Of a stretch of DNA of 64,000 nucleotides, positions 38,028 through 45,397 are shown piece by piece (position 1 is the first letter of the stretch; each line of letters starts with the position of its first letter). The translations under genes and the position numbers were made by a program. The stretch comes from JAIOZK01 sp964468645 (lineage in GTDB: Bacteria > Bacteroidota > Bacteroidia > Bacteroidales > JAIOZK01): NCBI GenBank assembly GCA_964468645.1, contig CAYXUU010000004.1, forward strand, positions 127,737-191,736. Reading direction: 5' to 3'. Below the pieces are notes generated by a model. It saw only the letters and a program-made list of their open reading frames with translations. It had not been told where the DNA came from and did not search any database.

Positions 38028-38687
38028 GTGAAAAAATATGTAATCATTGTTGCAGGTGGAGCCGGGAAAAGGATGCAGTCGGGTATCCCCAAGCAATTTA
38101 TGCTCATCAAGAACAAACCTATTCTGTGCCATACAATTAACAAATTCTATAGTTACGATCCTGAAGTACAAATTATTCTTGTTGTCCCCCGCGACCAGAT
38201 TGATCAATGTAAAGATCCGTTAAAATCACATGATTTTAAAATACCTTACCGTGTAGTAAATGGTGGAAGTGAACGATTCTTTTCGGTGAAAAACGGTTTA
38301 AATGAAATCCCTGACGAAGGCCTTGTAGCCATACATGATGGGGTAAGGCCCCTGGTATCAATAAAGGTTATCAGAAATGCATTTAACCAGGCAGCTAAAT
38401 ATGGTAATGCTATTCCTGCTGTTAAGGTTTCCGAATCAATAAGAAAAAAATCAAAGAAAACGAATAAACCTGTTGTTCGGGATGACCATTATCTGATACA
38501 AACCCCCCAAACCTTTAAGGTATCACATATTAAGCATGCCTACGCTCAGAATTACAGGAAAGAATTTACTGATGATGCAACGGTACTGGAATCTATTGGA
38601 AAAGAGATACATCTTATTAAAGGGAATGTGGAGAATATTAAGATTACCACGCTTGTGGATTTGAAGATTGCGGAAGCACTTATGTAA
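38028..38687 (+). CDS. ispD: 2-C-methyl-D-erythritol 4-phosphate cytidylyltransferase
   Basis: 219 residues from GTG 38028. N-terminal VIIVAGGAGKRMQSGIPKQF is the CTP-binding motif; HDGVRPLVS and DDATVLESIGKEIHLIKG are further IspD motifs. It forms CDP-methylerythritol in the MEP isoprenoid pathway. The GTG start lies right behind an inverted repeat. Confidence 0.94.
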   Translation: MKKYVIIVAGGAGKRMQSGIPKQFMLIKNKPILCHTINKFYSYDPEVQIILVVPRDQIDQCKDPLKSHDFKIPYRVVNGGSERFFSVKNGLNEIPDEGLVAIHDGVRPLVSIKVIRNAFNQAAKYGNAIPAVKVSESIRKKSKKTNKPVVRDDHYLIQTPQTFKVSHIKHAYAQNYRKEFTDDATVLESIGKEIHLIKGNVENIKITTLVDLKIAEALM

Positions 38688-38874
38688 AGTGTTTCAAGTT
38701 TCAGATCCGGATTAATAAGCACAGAGCTCAGAAGGTAGATTATACATTATAGGTTTACAAGTTGCGTTTCCCCCTTTGGAGGTGGAACAAAAAGGAGGAA
38801 TTTGAGTTCACGATTAGACATTTCTTCGGCTTCGCAGGACAGGTTATTCAAAGGTTGCGAATCGGAAGGTTACT

Positions 38875-39036
38875 TAGGGCTTGTTCAAAAATAACTTCCG
38901 TATTTTATGACCATCTTTTGCACACAAGCTTCGTTAAAAATACTCACCGTAGCCCAGCTATACTTACGTTTTTTGCCTTGCTTGTGCACAAAATATTGTC
39001 CCTAAATTCCCGGGCTTATTTATGAGCAAGCCCTTA
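38875..39036. repeat. MITE-like palindromic element
   Basis: Ends TTAGGGCTTGTTCAAAAATA and the complement of TATTTATGAGCAAGCCCTTA form imperfect terminal inverted repeats that continue inward (TTTTGCACACAAGC against GCTTGTGCACAAAA). The core ACGTTTTTTGCCTTG is shared with 27660-27790. No coding capacity. It occupies part of the 686-base gap 38688-39373, which otherwise has the inverted repeat at 39057 and no gene. Confidence 0.6.
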
Positions 39037-39056
39037 GTATGTCGGGTATAAGAACA

Positions 39057-39138
39057 ATTCATCGGATGACTAATACTTGCAGAAAACATGTAAGTTGGAC
39101 ATTATAGAATATATGAGCTATCAAGTCATCCGATGAAT
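39057..39138. repeat. Perfect 15-bp inverted repeat with 52-base loop
   Basis: ATTCATCGGATGACT at 39057-39071 and its exact reverse complement at 39124-39138. It lies between the MITE-like element and the AT-rich lipoprotein gene; nature unknown. Confidence 0.5.
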
Positions 39139-39373
39139 ATTGTCTGGTTTATGGTTAACATAACACTAGTAAAAGTTATCATCAAGGTAATATTGCTGTG
39201 TGAACGAAATACTGCCTGCTTTTATATAACAAACCAATAACAAGCTGACTATCAACACTTGTTAGGTTCTCTGTGTAGCCGGCTTACCGGCAGGGGGACT
39301 GTCATCTAAAAGATTGTATATTTGTAGTAGTAAAATAATTTTGAGGTTTTTTAAATGATTCAAATATTAAATA

Positions 39374-40318
39374 ATGAAAGGTGCTATTTTTTATCTAATA
39401 CTCTTTTTTATAATTTTAATTTTTTCAAATTGTAAAGAATCGAAGAAAAATCCAAAAGAGTCACATGTAAGTTTAGTTGATAAGGAATTAAATTTATTTT
39501 ACAAGGATTATCCTGTTAAAAATTACATTTTTAATATAGATACAGTAATATTGAAAAAATATGGGGGTGAATTTTTTAGAAATATTTATTCAGGTAGACC
39601 TATGAAAATTGTAAATGAACTTGATGAAAATAATATTCAAAGAACTTTTATTTATCGAATGAATTATTCAACAGGACTTTTTATAAAAGTTCCTGCTGAT
39701 ACAATTGTTAAATTTTTTGCATCAATAAATAATTGTTCTTGGAGTGAATTATTTGAGTATTATTGTGATTCATGTACTAAACCCACAAATTTATTGGAAG
39801 ATTATATTATTAAAGATTCTAGCATTTCATTTATCGAGGGGTTTAATCTAATTAAAGCAATGAATAAAAATTATTTTAGATTCAAATCTGATAGTCTAAT
39901 TATTAATAACGTACACATGTCTGATGCAACTAAAAAAGAAATTAATTTATCAACATATTTTACTAATTATTCATCTAAAACTGTATCCGGTATCTATGTC
40001 TTAATACTTTTAACCACGTATAAAGATCCATCTGGTAAAAATAAAACTAATGAATTTTGGTTTTGGAATATTAATCTTTTGCAGACACCCATACCGCCAA
40101 AATCTTTTGGTATAGTAGAGACTTCTATAAATAATAAATATTATAACCAAATATGGTCAGGCGCCAGTAAACGTCACTTTTTGGATGATCATGATATGTG
40201 GGGACAAGTAACAAGTTCATATTATGAGCATCAAATATATTTTGATAGTGAGGTTAGTCCTAATTATATGGAATATTCACATAATCCTATAAAATATGTA
40301 TTTAAAAAAACGAAGTAA
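39374..40318 (+). CDS. Hypothetical lipoprotein, AT-rich
   Basis: 314 residues. A lipoprotein signal is seen (FYLILFFIILIFSNC, Cys 20), after which the mature protein is charged and rich in Asn, Lys, Tyr and Ser. I recognise no domain. WSELFEYYCDSC and FTNYSSKTVSGIYVLILLTTYKD (given here in part) are the most structured-looking parts. Its base and codon use is much more AT-rich than its neighbours, and it is preceded by two repeat elements, so it may be acquired. A TATATTTG box lies at 39317-39324. Confidence 0.7.
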   Translation: MKGAIFYLILFFIILIFSNCKESKKNPKESHVSLVDKELNLFYKDYPVKNYIFNIDTVILKKYGGEFFRNIYSGRPMKIVNELDENNIQRTFIYRMNYSTGLFIKVPADTIVKFFASINNCSWSELFEYYCDSCTKPTNLLEDYIIKDSSISFIEGFNLIKAMNKNYFRFKSDSLIINNVHMSDATKKEINLSTYFTNYSSKTVSGIYVLILLTTYKDPSGKNKTNEFWFWNINLLQTPIPPKSFGIVETSINNKYYNQIWSGASKRHFLDDHDMWGQVTSSYYEHQIYFDSEVSPNYMEYSHNPIKYVFKKTK

Positions 40319-40437
40319 TATTGATTGGTTATTATTGTATTTTTCCCTTAGTTTTAATTAAAAAAATTCTAGTGGAGAGTTCTAGAATTAATATATATTA
40401 TTATCGTGGCTATATCGCTCCGCGTTTAAAGAACTGC

Positions 40438-41583
40438 CTACTTCCCTCGTCTCCCTTTCCACCTGAATCCAACAAAATTTCCGGCAAATCCAATAATGGA
40501 AACATAAAAAACATATAAGGCCTGTAATGGTAAAAGATACCATAATAGATATCTTTTATTTACAAAATCAGTTATTCCATAATAAATGGGAAAGTCGACA
40601 ACCAACTTCAGGATGAAAAGAATAAGTGTCAGCAAAAGCAAACCAGGTATCCAGATTGAAATAATCAGTCCGGCAAAAAGTGCATAATTAAACAAATATA
40701 CAATCAGCGAAGTAGTAATGATCTCAAAATTAGTATAGCCTTTGGCTTTGGAAATCCAACGTATCCTTTGCTGCAAAAACGCTTTCAGGTTTTTTTGAGG
40801 GCTGGTAGAAACGATCGCATCATTATTTTTCAGAAAACTGATGGCGCTTCGGCCATAAGATTGCCTGATCCTCAATAAAAGGAATATATCATCACCTGAA
40901 ATATATTTTTCTTTTATCTCGTAACCTCCAACTTTCTCAAATGCCTGTTTTTCAAAAGCAAGATTAGCACCGTTACATAATATGGGGGAATTGGCTGATA
41001 TTGCCCCGGCACCCGATGCAATTAAACTTAAAAACTCCAGCGACTGTATCCGTTGAAAAAAATTCCTTCCTTCAGAAAAGATAACAGGGCCAACGATCAT
41101 TTTCGAACTTTCTGTTTCATATGCACCGGATATCATCCTCAACCAATTTTCTCCAAATCTGCAATCAGCATCTGTAGTAATTATTAATTTTCTTTCTGAG
41201 CTTGCTATTCCGATCTTGATAGCAGTCTTTTTTCCGGTTTCTGATTTATTTAACGATAGGAGTGTTATGTTTTTTTTGTTCCCGGAGAATTCTTTAACAA
41301 TTTCTGCAGTATCATCTTCAGAATGATCATCAATTACAATAATCTCAAAAAGATGTGCGGGATAGTTTTGTCCGGATAGATCTTTCAGGCAGTTCAGGAT
41401 ATTATGCTCTTCGTTTCTGGCAGGTACCAGAATGCTTATTGGTGTTGAAGGATCAGGAATTGAGCCGGTTGCTGTCTTCAAAGTGTACCATCCATAGGTA
41501 TATATAGAGATCAGGATTACATAAAGCATGCAGAAAGTGATCATCAGAATGAATATGGTCTGGTAGATGGTTTCTAACATCAT
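40438..41583 (-). CDS. Glycosyltransferase family 2, membrane-anchored
   Basis: 381 residues. One N-terminal TM segment, then a GT-A domain: SILVPARNEEHNI, VIDDHSEDDT, TTDADCRFGENW (metal-binding DxD), SGDDIFLLLR and QQRIRWISKAKGYT (Q-x-x-R-W). Three to four C-terminal TM segments follow. This is the layout of processive or lipid-linked sugar transferases. It follows the flippase-like gene on the same strand with a 77-base gap, so both may act on one lipid-linked product. The acceptor is unknown. Confidence 0.87.
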   Translation of the reverse strand: MMLETIYQTIFILMITFCMLYVILISIYTYGWYTLKTATGSIPDPSTPISILVPARNEEHNILNCLKDLSGQNYPAHLFEIIVIDDHSEDDTAEIVKEFSGNKKNITLLSLNKSETGKKTAIKIGIASSERKLIITTDADCRFGENWLRMISGAYETESSKMIVGPVIFSEGRNFFQRIQSLEFLSLIASGAGAISANSPILCNGANLAFEKQAFEKVGGYEIKEKYISGDDIFLLLRIRQSYGRSAISFLKNNDAIVSTSPQKNLKAFLQQRIRWISKAKGYTNFEIITTSLIVYLFNYALFAGLIISIWIPGLLLLTLILFILKLVVDFPIYYGITDFVNKRYLLWYLLPLQALYVFYVSIIGFAGNFVGFRWKGRRGK

Positions 41584-41660
41584 GATTAGCTTTCTGTTGT
41601 ATTGTAGGGTTGTTTATTGTTGAATTAATAAATTGATATGCATTAAACTTTAAATTAATT

Positions 41661-42731
41661 CTATATCTTAACCTCACTTTTTCCTTTGTCCTTTTGTCTT
41701 TTGCCTTTTATCTTGCTTCCATTATTTCTCCTGAAAAACTTCAGATTATATACAAAGATAGTACCTGCCATGGCAGGGATCACAATGTTGATCAACCATA
41801 ATGCAGATGCAGCAGATAATATCCCAAGTTCAATTTTGTTGGTCAGCAAATCTGCATGCGTAAAAAACATGCCGATAATAAAAATAGATACACTGCCCCT
41901 GACCCCTAATTCTGCAAGTGCTACCGTTGGTATTGCCGTTAAGAAAAGATATACGACAGAGATCAGTATAAACGCATCCATCACGGGAATCTTTACAGAA
42001 AAAAACCGTAATAACAGATAAAACTGAAATGAGAAAATCAGATATCTCAGGATGCTGATGAATAAAACATTTAACAATTCTATTTTCGAGAATAATGAAA
42101 AGGCATGAAGGTTTTCCCTGAGTTTTATCCAGTTGGGCCTGGTAAATTGCCTCAGGAAATTTGTAAGAATTCCTATATTGAAATAAAATAAAAGTATTAA
42201 AAGATTACCGATAACCAGAACCGCAAGAATCCCATAATAAAAATAGTTCAGGAAACTATCATGCTCCATATAATCAGGGATGAAGATGAGCAAACCTACT
42301 GATCCGATGATAATGGTCGTGATAAGCTGGCTGATACTTCCAACAATAGTAATCAGGATCCCTTCAATATGATTGGCTTTCTCCAATATAAACACCCTGC
42401 CAAAATAATCGCCTACCCTGTTGGGTAAAAATGCACTTACAGATATCCCTGTGAGGATGGCTTTAAAAGCTTTCGGGAATTTTACCTTTTCGATTTTTCG
42501 TATCAGGAATTGCCATTTAAAGGTTTCAATACCCCAGTTGATCAGCATCAAAGCAAAAACCAGAATTATGCCGTAAACAAATCCCGGCTGGTTTATCAGA
42601 TCTTTAAAGCCAGGATACAGATCCTCAAGTTTTCTTTTATGGAATATCTGGAAATACAGGAAAGTATAGGTTGCAACAATGATAATAATCCTTATTATGT
42701 AATTGTAGGTTTTAAGTACTTTTGTCTTCAT
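41661..42731 (-). CDS. Lysylphosphatidylglycerol synthase TM-like/flippase-like protein
   Basis: 356 residues from ATG 42729-42731 (MKTKVLKTYNYI); an ATG four codons earlier is possible. About eight TM segments; the family motif region FPKAFKAILTGISVSAFLPNRVGDYFGRV is here shown by ISVSAFLPNRVGDYFGR, and ELGVRGSVSIF near the end. PF03706-type proteins are membrane transport or flippase-like. Odd point: the last 19 residues (GSKIKGKRQKDKGKSEVKI) are encoded by a copy of the dispersed GGCAAAAGG repeat at 41673-41713. Confidence 0.82.
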   Translation of the reverse strand: MKTKVLKTYNYIIRIIIIVATYTFLYFQIFHKRKLEDLYPGFKDLINQPGFVYGIILVFALMLINWGIETFKWQFLIRKIEKVKFPKAFKAILTGISVSAFLPNRVGDYFGRVFILEKANHIEGILITIVGSISQLITTIIIGSVGLLIFIPDYMEHDSFLNYFYYGILAVLVIGNLLILLFYFNIGILTNFLRQFTRPNWIKLRENLHAFSLFSKIELLNVLFISILRYLIFSFQFYLLLRFFSVKIPVMDAFILISVVYLFLTAIPTVALAELGVRGSVSIFIIGMFFTHADLLTNKIELGILSAASALWLINIVIPAMAGTIFVYNLKFFRRNNGSKIKGKRQKDKGKSEVKI

Positions 42732-42757
42732 CTCACGAATCAATTAACAGCTCTTAT

Positions 42758-43309
42758 TTGGCAACTGACAAAATCATATTAGGTATAGATCCGGGCACAA
42801 CAATAATGGGTTATGGCCTTATTCATAACAAAGATAAAAAGATTGGGATGATAACCCTGGGTATCCTGAAATTAAACAAATACAGCGATCATCCTGTCAA
42901 ACTTCAAAAAATCTTTGAACGGGTATCCGGATTAATCACAGAATACCATCCCGATGAACTCGCCATTGAGGCACCTTTTTTTGGTAAGAATGTCCAGTCA
43001 ATGTTAAAACTCGGCAGGGCACAGGGTGTTGCTATGGCAGCGGCACTGGCAAAAAACATTCCCATTTTTGAATATTCCCCCCGCAAAATCAAACAATCGA
43101 TAACAGGTAAAGGTAATGCCAGCAAGGAGCAGGTATCGGCCATGTTATGTACCCTGCTGAATATCAAATCATCCCCTCCATACTTTGATGCTACAGATGG
43201 TCTTGCAGTAGCCGTTTGTCATCACTTTCAGCAAGGGCCGGAAGCTGGTGGTAAGAAATATGGAAGCTGGAAGTCATTCTTAAGTGATAATCCTGAACGG
43301 TTGCATTAA
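42758..43309 (+). CDS. ruvC: Holliday junction endonuclease RuvC
   Basis: 183 residues if started at TTG 42758 (just before ATDKIILGIDPGT); a TTG at 42722 would add 12 residues and overlap the divergent gene more. Catalytic acidics are visible: Asp in LGIDPGT, Glu in LAIEAPF, and the C-terminal pair in YFDATDGLAVAVCHH. It cleaves Holliday junctions with RuvAB, which are not nearby. No ATG is available at the N-terminus. Confidence 0.92.
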   Translation: MATDKIILGIDPGTTIMGYGLIHNKDKKIGMITLGILKLNKYSDHPVKLQKIFERVSGLITEYHPDELAIEAPFFGKNVQSMLKLGRAQGVAMAAALAKNIPIFEYSPRKIKQSITGKGNASKEQVSAMLCTLLNIKSSPPYFDATDGLAVAVCHHFQQGPEAGGKKYGSWKSFLSDNPERLH

Positions 43310-43722
43310 ATGGCAATTTTGGTGGTGAATGATGTTCCCTGTAAGCAAGGGATTTGACTTTAGCTAAAAAAGCGACTTTAGAGATATAAGCGAAAACAAA
43401 TGAAGGTCAAACTTTTCAGGAAATTTCGAAAAACATATCCTTTCTATAAACTATCTCACAAAACTTTCGCATAGCAATAACCATGATTCTTAAATTCTTT
43501 CTCCAAATTCATCAGGCAAGAATTTGTCGAAAGATAAATATAACGTGAAATTTCTCCCAATCTGTTTACATGTCACTTTCGCTGAGTTCGCTTTGTTCGC
43601 TATAGTCGCTTTCGTCTCTTCGTTCGCTCAAGTCATTAAAGCCCGACATTGCCAATTACCTACTACTTTTGCCTTTATCCTTTTGCCTTTGTACTTTTGC
43701 CTTTGTACTTTTGTCCTGATCC
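43310..43722. repeat. Gap filled with two dispersed repeat families
   Basis: No gene is seen. 43350-43395 and 43575-43645 hold GACTTTAG...AAGCG and GTCGCTTTCGTCTCTTCGTTCGC wording (opposite orientations, together partly palindromic), and 43662-43718 is a tandem array of CTTTTGCCTTTGTA units of the GGCAAAAGG family, just before the convergent arginase-fold gene. Confidence 0.55.
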
Positions 43723-44898
43723 CTACATCAGCTTCTGATAAGCCTGCCACCACCTGTCAGGTATTTCATCATTCAGGGCTGTTTGATAATCATTATATGA
43801 GCAGGGGATAAAATGGTGTCGTTCATATTTAATTCTCAGGCTGGCCCTGACCGGGACTTCCATCCACCAGCGATCGGAGACTTTGCTTTTATAAAAGACG
43901 ATTTTATCTTTATGATCCCTGATCGAAACGGTGTACCTGATAAATCCTTCTTTATTTTTATGAGGAAAGTCTTGGGGGCGCTTATAGAATCCATCAATAA
44001 AATACCATATCATCTGGGCAGTAAGATGTGCCGTTTGTCCATTAATATCCTTTTCGGGATTCATTTCAAAAAATCCGATACAGTTGAGTTTATCGCTCAG
44101 TCCTGCATAACGTGCTATCTGACAGGCCTCTTCACCGTAAAATCCGTTTGGCGTGGCATTATTATTTCCCGGGGCATCGGATTGCCTGATCGCGGAAACA
44201 TCAAAACTGATCAGGTCTGCATTTCTTACCATGGGCTCAACCTCTTCAAGATCACTTCTTACTTTTCCAAGACGGTAACAATCGAAAAACAGGTTGTTCA
44301 TCAACTCGATGGCCTCATGATCGACAAAATAGGTCTGATAGCCGATATTTGTATAATTGAACAGAAAGTTGGGCTGGTGCAAAATAATTTTGCTCAGAAA
44401 AGACCTTGAATAGATCTCCTCTTCCTTGTCACCCAGATCGAAAACCGGATCAACAACAGCAATATTGATTATCTGGCCAATCTTTTCAAATGCTTTGTAA
44501 ATGGCATAGGTTAAATCCTGGCTGCCACCCAATATTACAGGAATAATTTCATGTTCAATAAGTTCAGAAACAACCTCTGTAAGCGCAAAATAGGTATCAT
44601 TGATTGTATTTCCTGCCCTGATATTTCCCAGGTCAGCTATCCGAATCTCCTCATCGCCCTGGTATAATGGAAAAAGATATTTCCTGATCTCATCCGGAGC
44701 CATGGCACACCCTTGATTATTATAGGCATTTCTTTCTTCATTAACCCCGATCAGTGCGATATCAATACCTTCAAGATCGGGAAAAGCCCCTTCCTTGCTA
44801 TAGCTCCTCACAACATCACCCATTCGCTTTTTATGTGTACGGTCAGCGTATTCGTAACCAGCCATGGAGATGGGGTTGAAGTAAATATTTATGTCCAT
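43723..44898 (-). CDS. Arginase-fold (formimidoylglutamase-like) protein with degenerate metal site
   Basis: 391 residues from ATG 44896-44898 (MDINIYFNPISMAGYEYA). The ureohydrolase scaffold is clear (IALIGVNEERNAYNNQG, ISFDVSAIRQSDAPG, EEACQIARYAGLS), but the metal ligands are not canonical: GG-x-H-D reads GGSQD, D-A-H-x-D reads DPVFD, and S-x-D-x-D-x-x-D-P reads SFDVSAIRQSD. Automatic annotation would be formimidoylglutamase, yet catalysis is doubtful. No Hut genes are near; topA upstream on the same strand is its usual neighbour in Bacteroidota as far as I recall. Confidence 0.8.
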   Translation of the reverse strand: MDINIYFNPISMAGYEYADRTHKKRMGDVVRSYSKEGAFPDLEGIDIALIGVNEERNAYNNQGCAMAPDEIRKYLFPLYQGDEEIRIADLGNIRAGNTINDTYFALTEVVSELIEHEIIPVILGGSQDLTYAIYKAFEKIGQIINIAVVDPVFDLGDKEEEIYSRSFLSKIILHQPNFLFNYTNIGYQTYFVDHEAIELMNNLFFDCYRLGKVRSDLEEVEPMVRNADLISFDVSAIRQSDAPGNNNATPNGFYGEEACQIARYAGLSDKLNCIGFFEMNPEKDINGQTAHLTAQMIWYFIDGFYKRPQDFPHKNKEGFIRYTVSIRDHKDKIVFYKSKVSDRWWMEVPVRASLRIKYERHHFIPCSYNDYQTALNDEIPDRWWQAYQKLM

Positions 44899-44969
44899 TG
44901 GTAGTCTATAGTTTAATGGTAGCAAAATTAATTAAATCTATTAATGAAAAGGGTTGATTTTGATTTTTG

Positions 44970-45332
44970 CTACAAAGGAGGTTGGTGAATATTATTGATG
45001 AAATGGTAGTTTGCAATATTTGACTTGAGCGTATCAAAAGTATCTCTATTAATGTATTCACATTCAAGGGCATAATCAAGCCAAACTTGTGTTTCGGCTG
45101 CTTCACCCTCAGCATCAGATAACTTTGCAATGAATGACTTTGGATATCTTCTTTTACGATAAGCTTCAGCAATATTACCAGAAACAGAACGAGATGACCT
45201 TCTAATCTGATCTGTAAGTGAATATGTTTCTTCTTTGGGAAATATTTTAGAAATCCTGAATATTTCTATTCCAGCTTTAAACGAAGTCTGAAATACCCTA
45301 AGGTCCCTATGTGTCCTTATTTTATCACTCAT
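44970..45332 (-). CDS. Four-helix-bundle protein (S23/IVS-type)
   Basis: 120 residues from ATG 45330-45332 (MSDKIRTHRDLRVFQ). Family motifs: FPKEETYSLTDQIRRSSRSVSGNIAEAYRKR, seen as TDQIRRSSRSVSGNIAEA, and SDAEGEAAETQVWLDYALEC. The end (FDTLKSNIANYHFINNIHQPPL, given in part) lacks the usual KYEHI..M helix, so the C-terminus looks altered. Related proteins are encoded in 23S rRNA intervening sequences; function unknown. Its first 45 codons and upstream bases closely match the broken copy at 33464. Confidence 0.8.
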   Translation of the reverse strand: MSDKIRTHRDLRVFQTSFKAGIEIFRISKIFPKEETYSLTDQIRRSSRSVSGNIAEAYRKRRYPKSFIAKLSDAEGEAAETQVWLDYALECEYINRDTFDTLKSNIANYHFINNIHQPPL

Positions 45333-45397
45333 AGTCTCAGATCTAGAAAGCATTATTATCGCTGAAGTCGCTGAAGTCGAACTATGCTATCTGCCAG

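Noticed and set aside
39317..39324. TATATTTG as a confident promoter for the lipoprotein gene
   Set aside because: The -33 TTG is absent at the right spacing and the region is AT-rich, so chance matches are likely; mentioned only in the gene entry.
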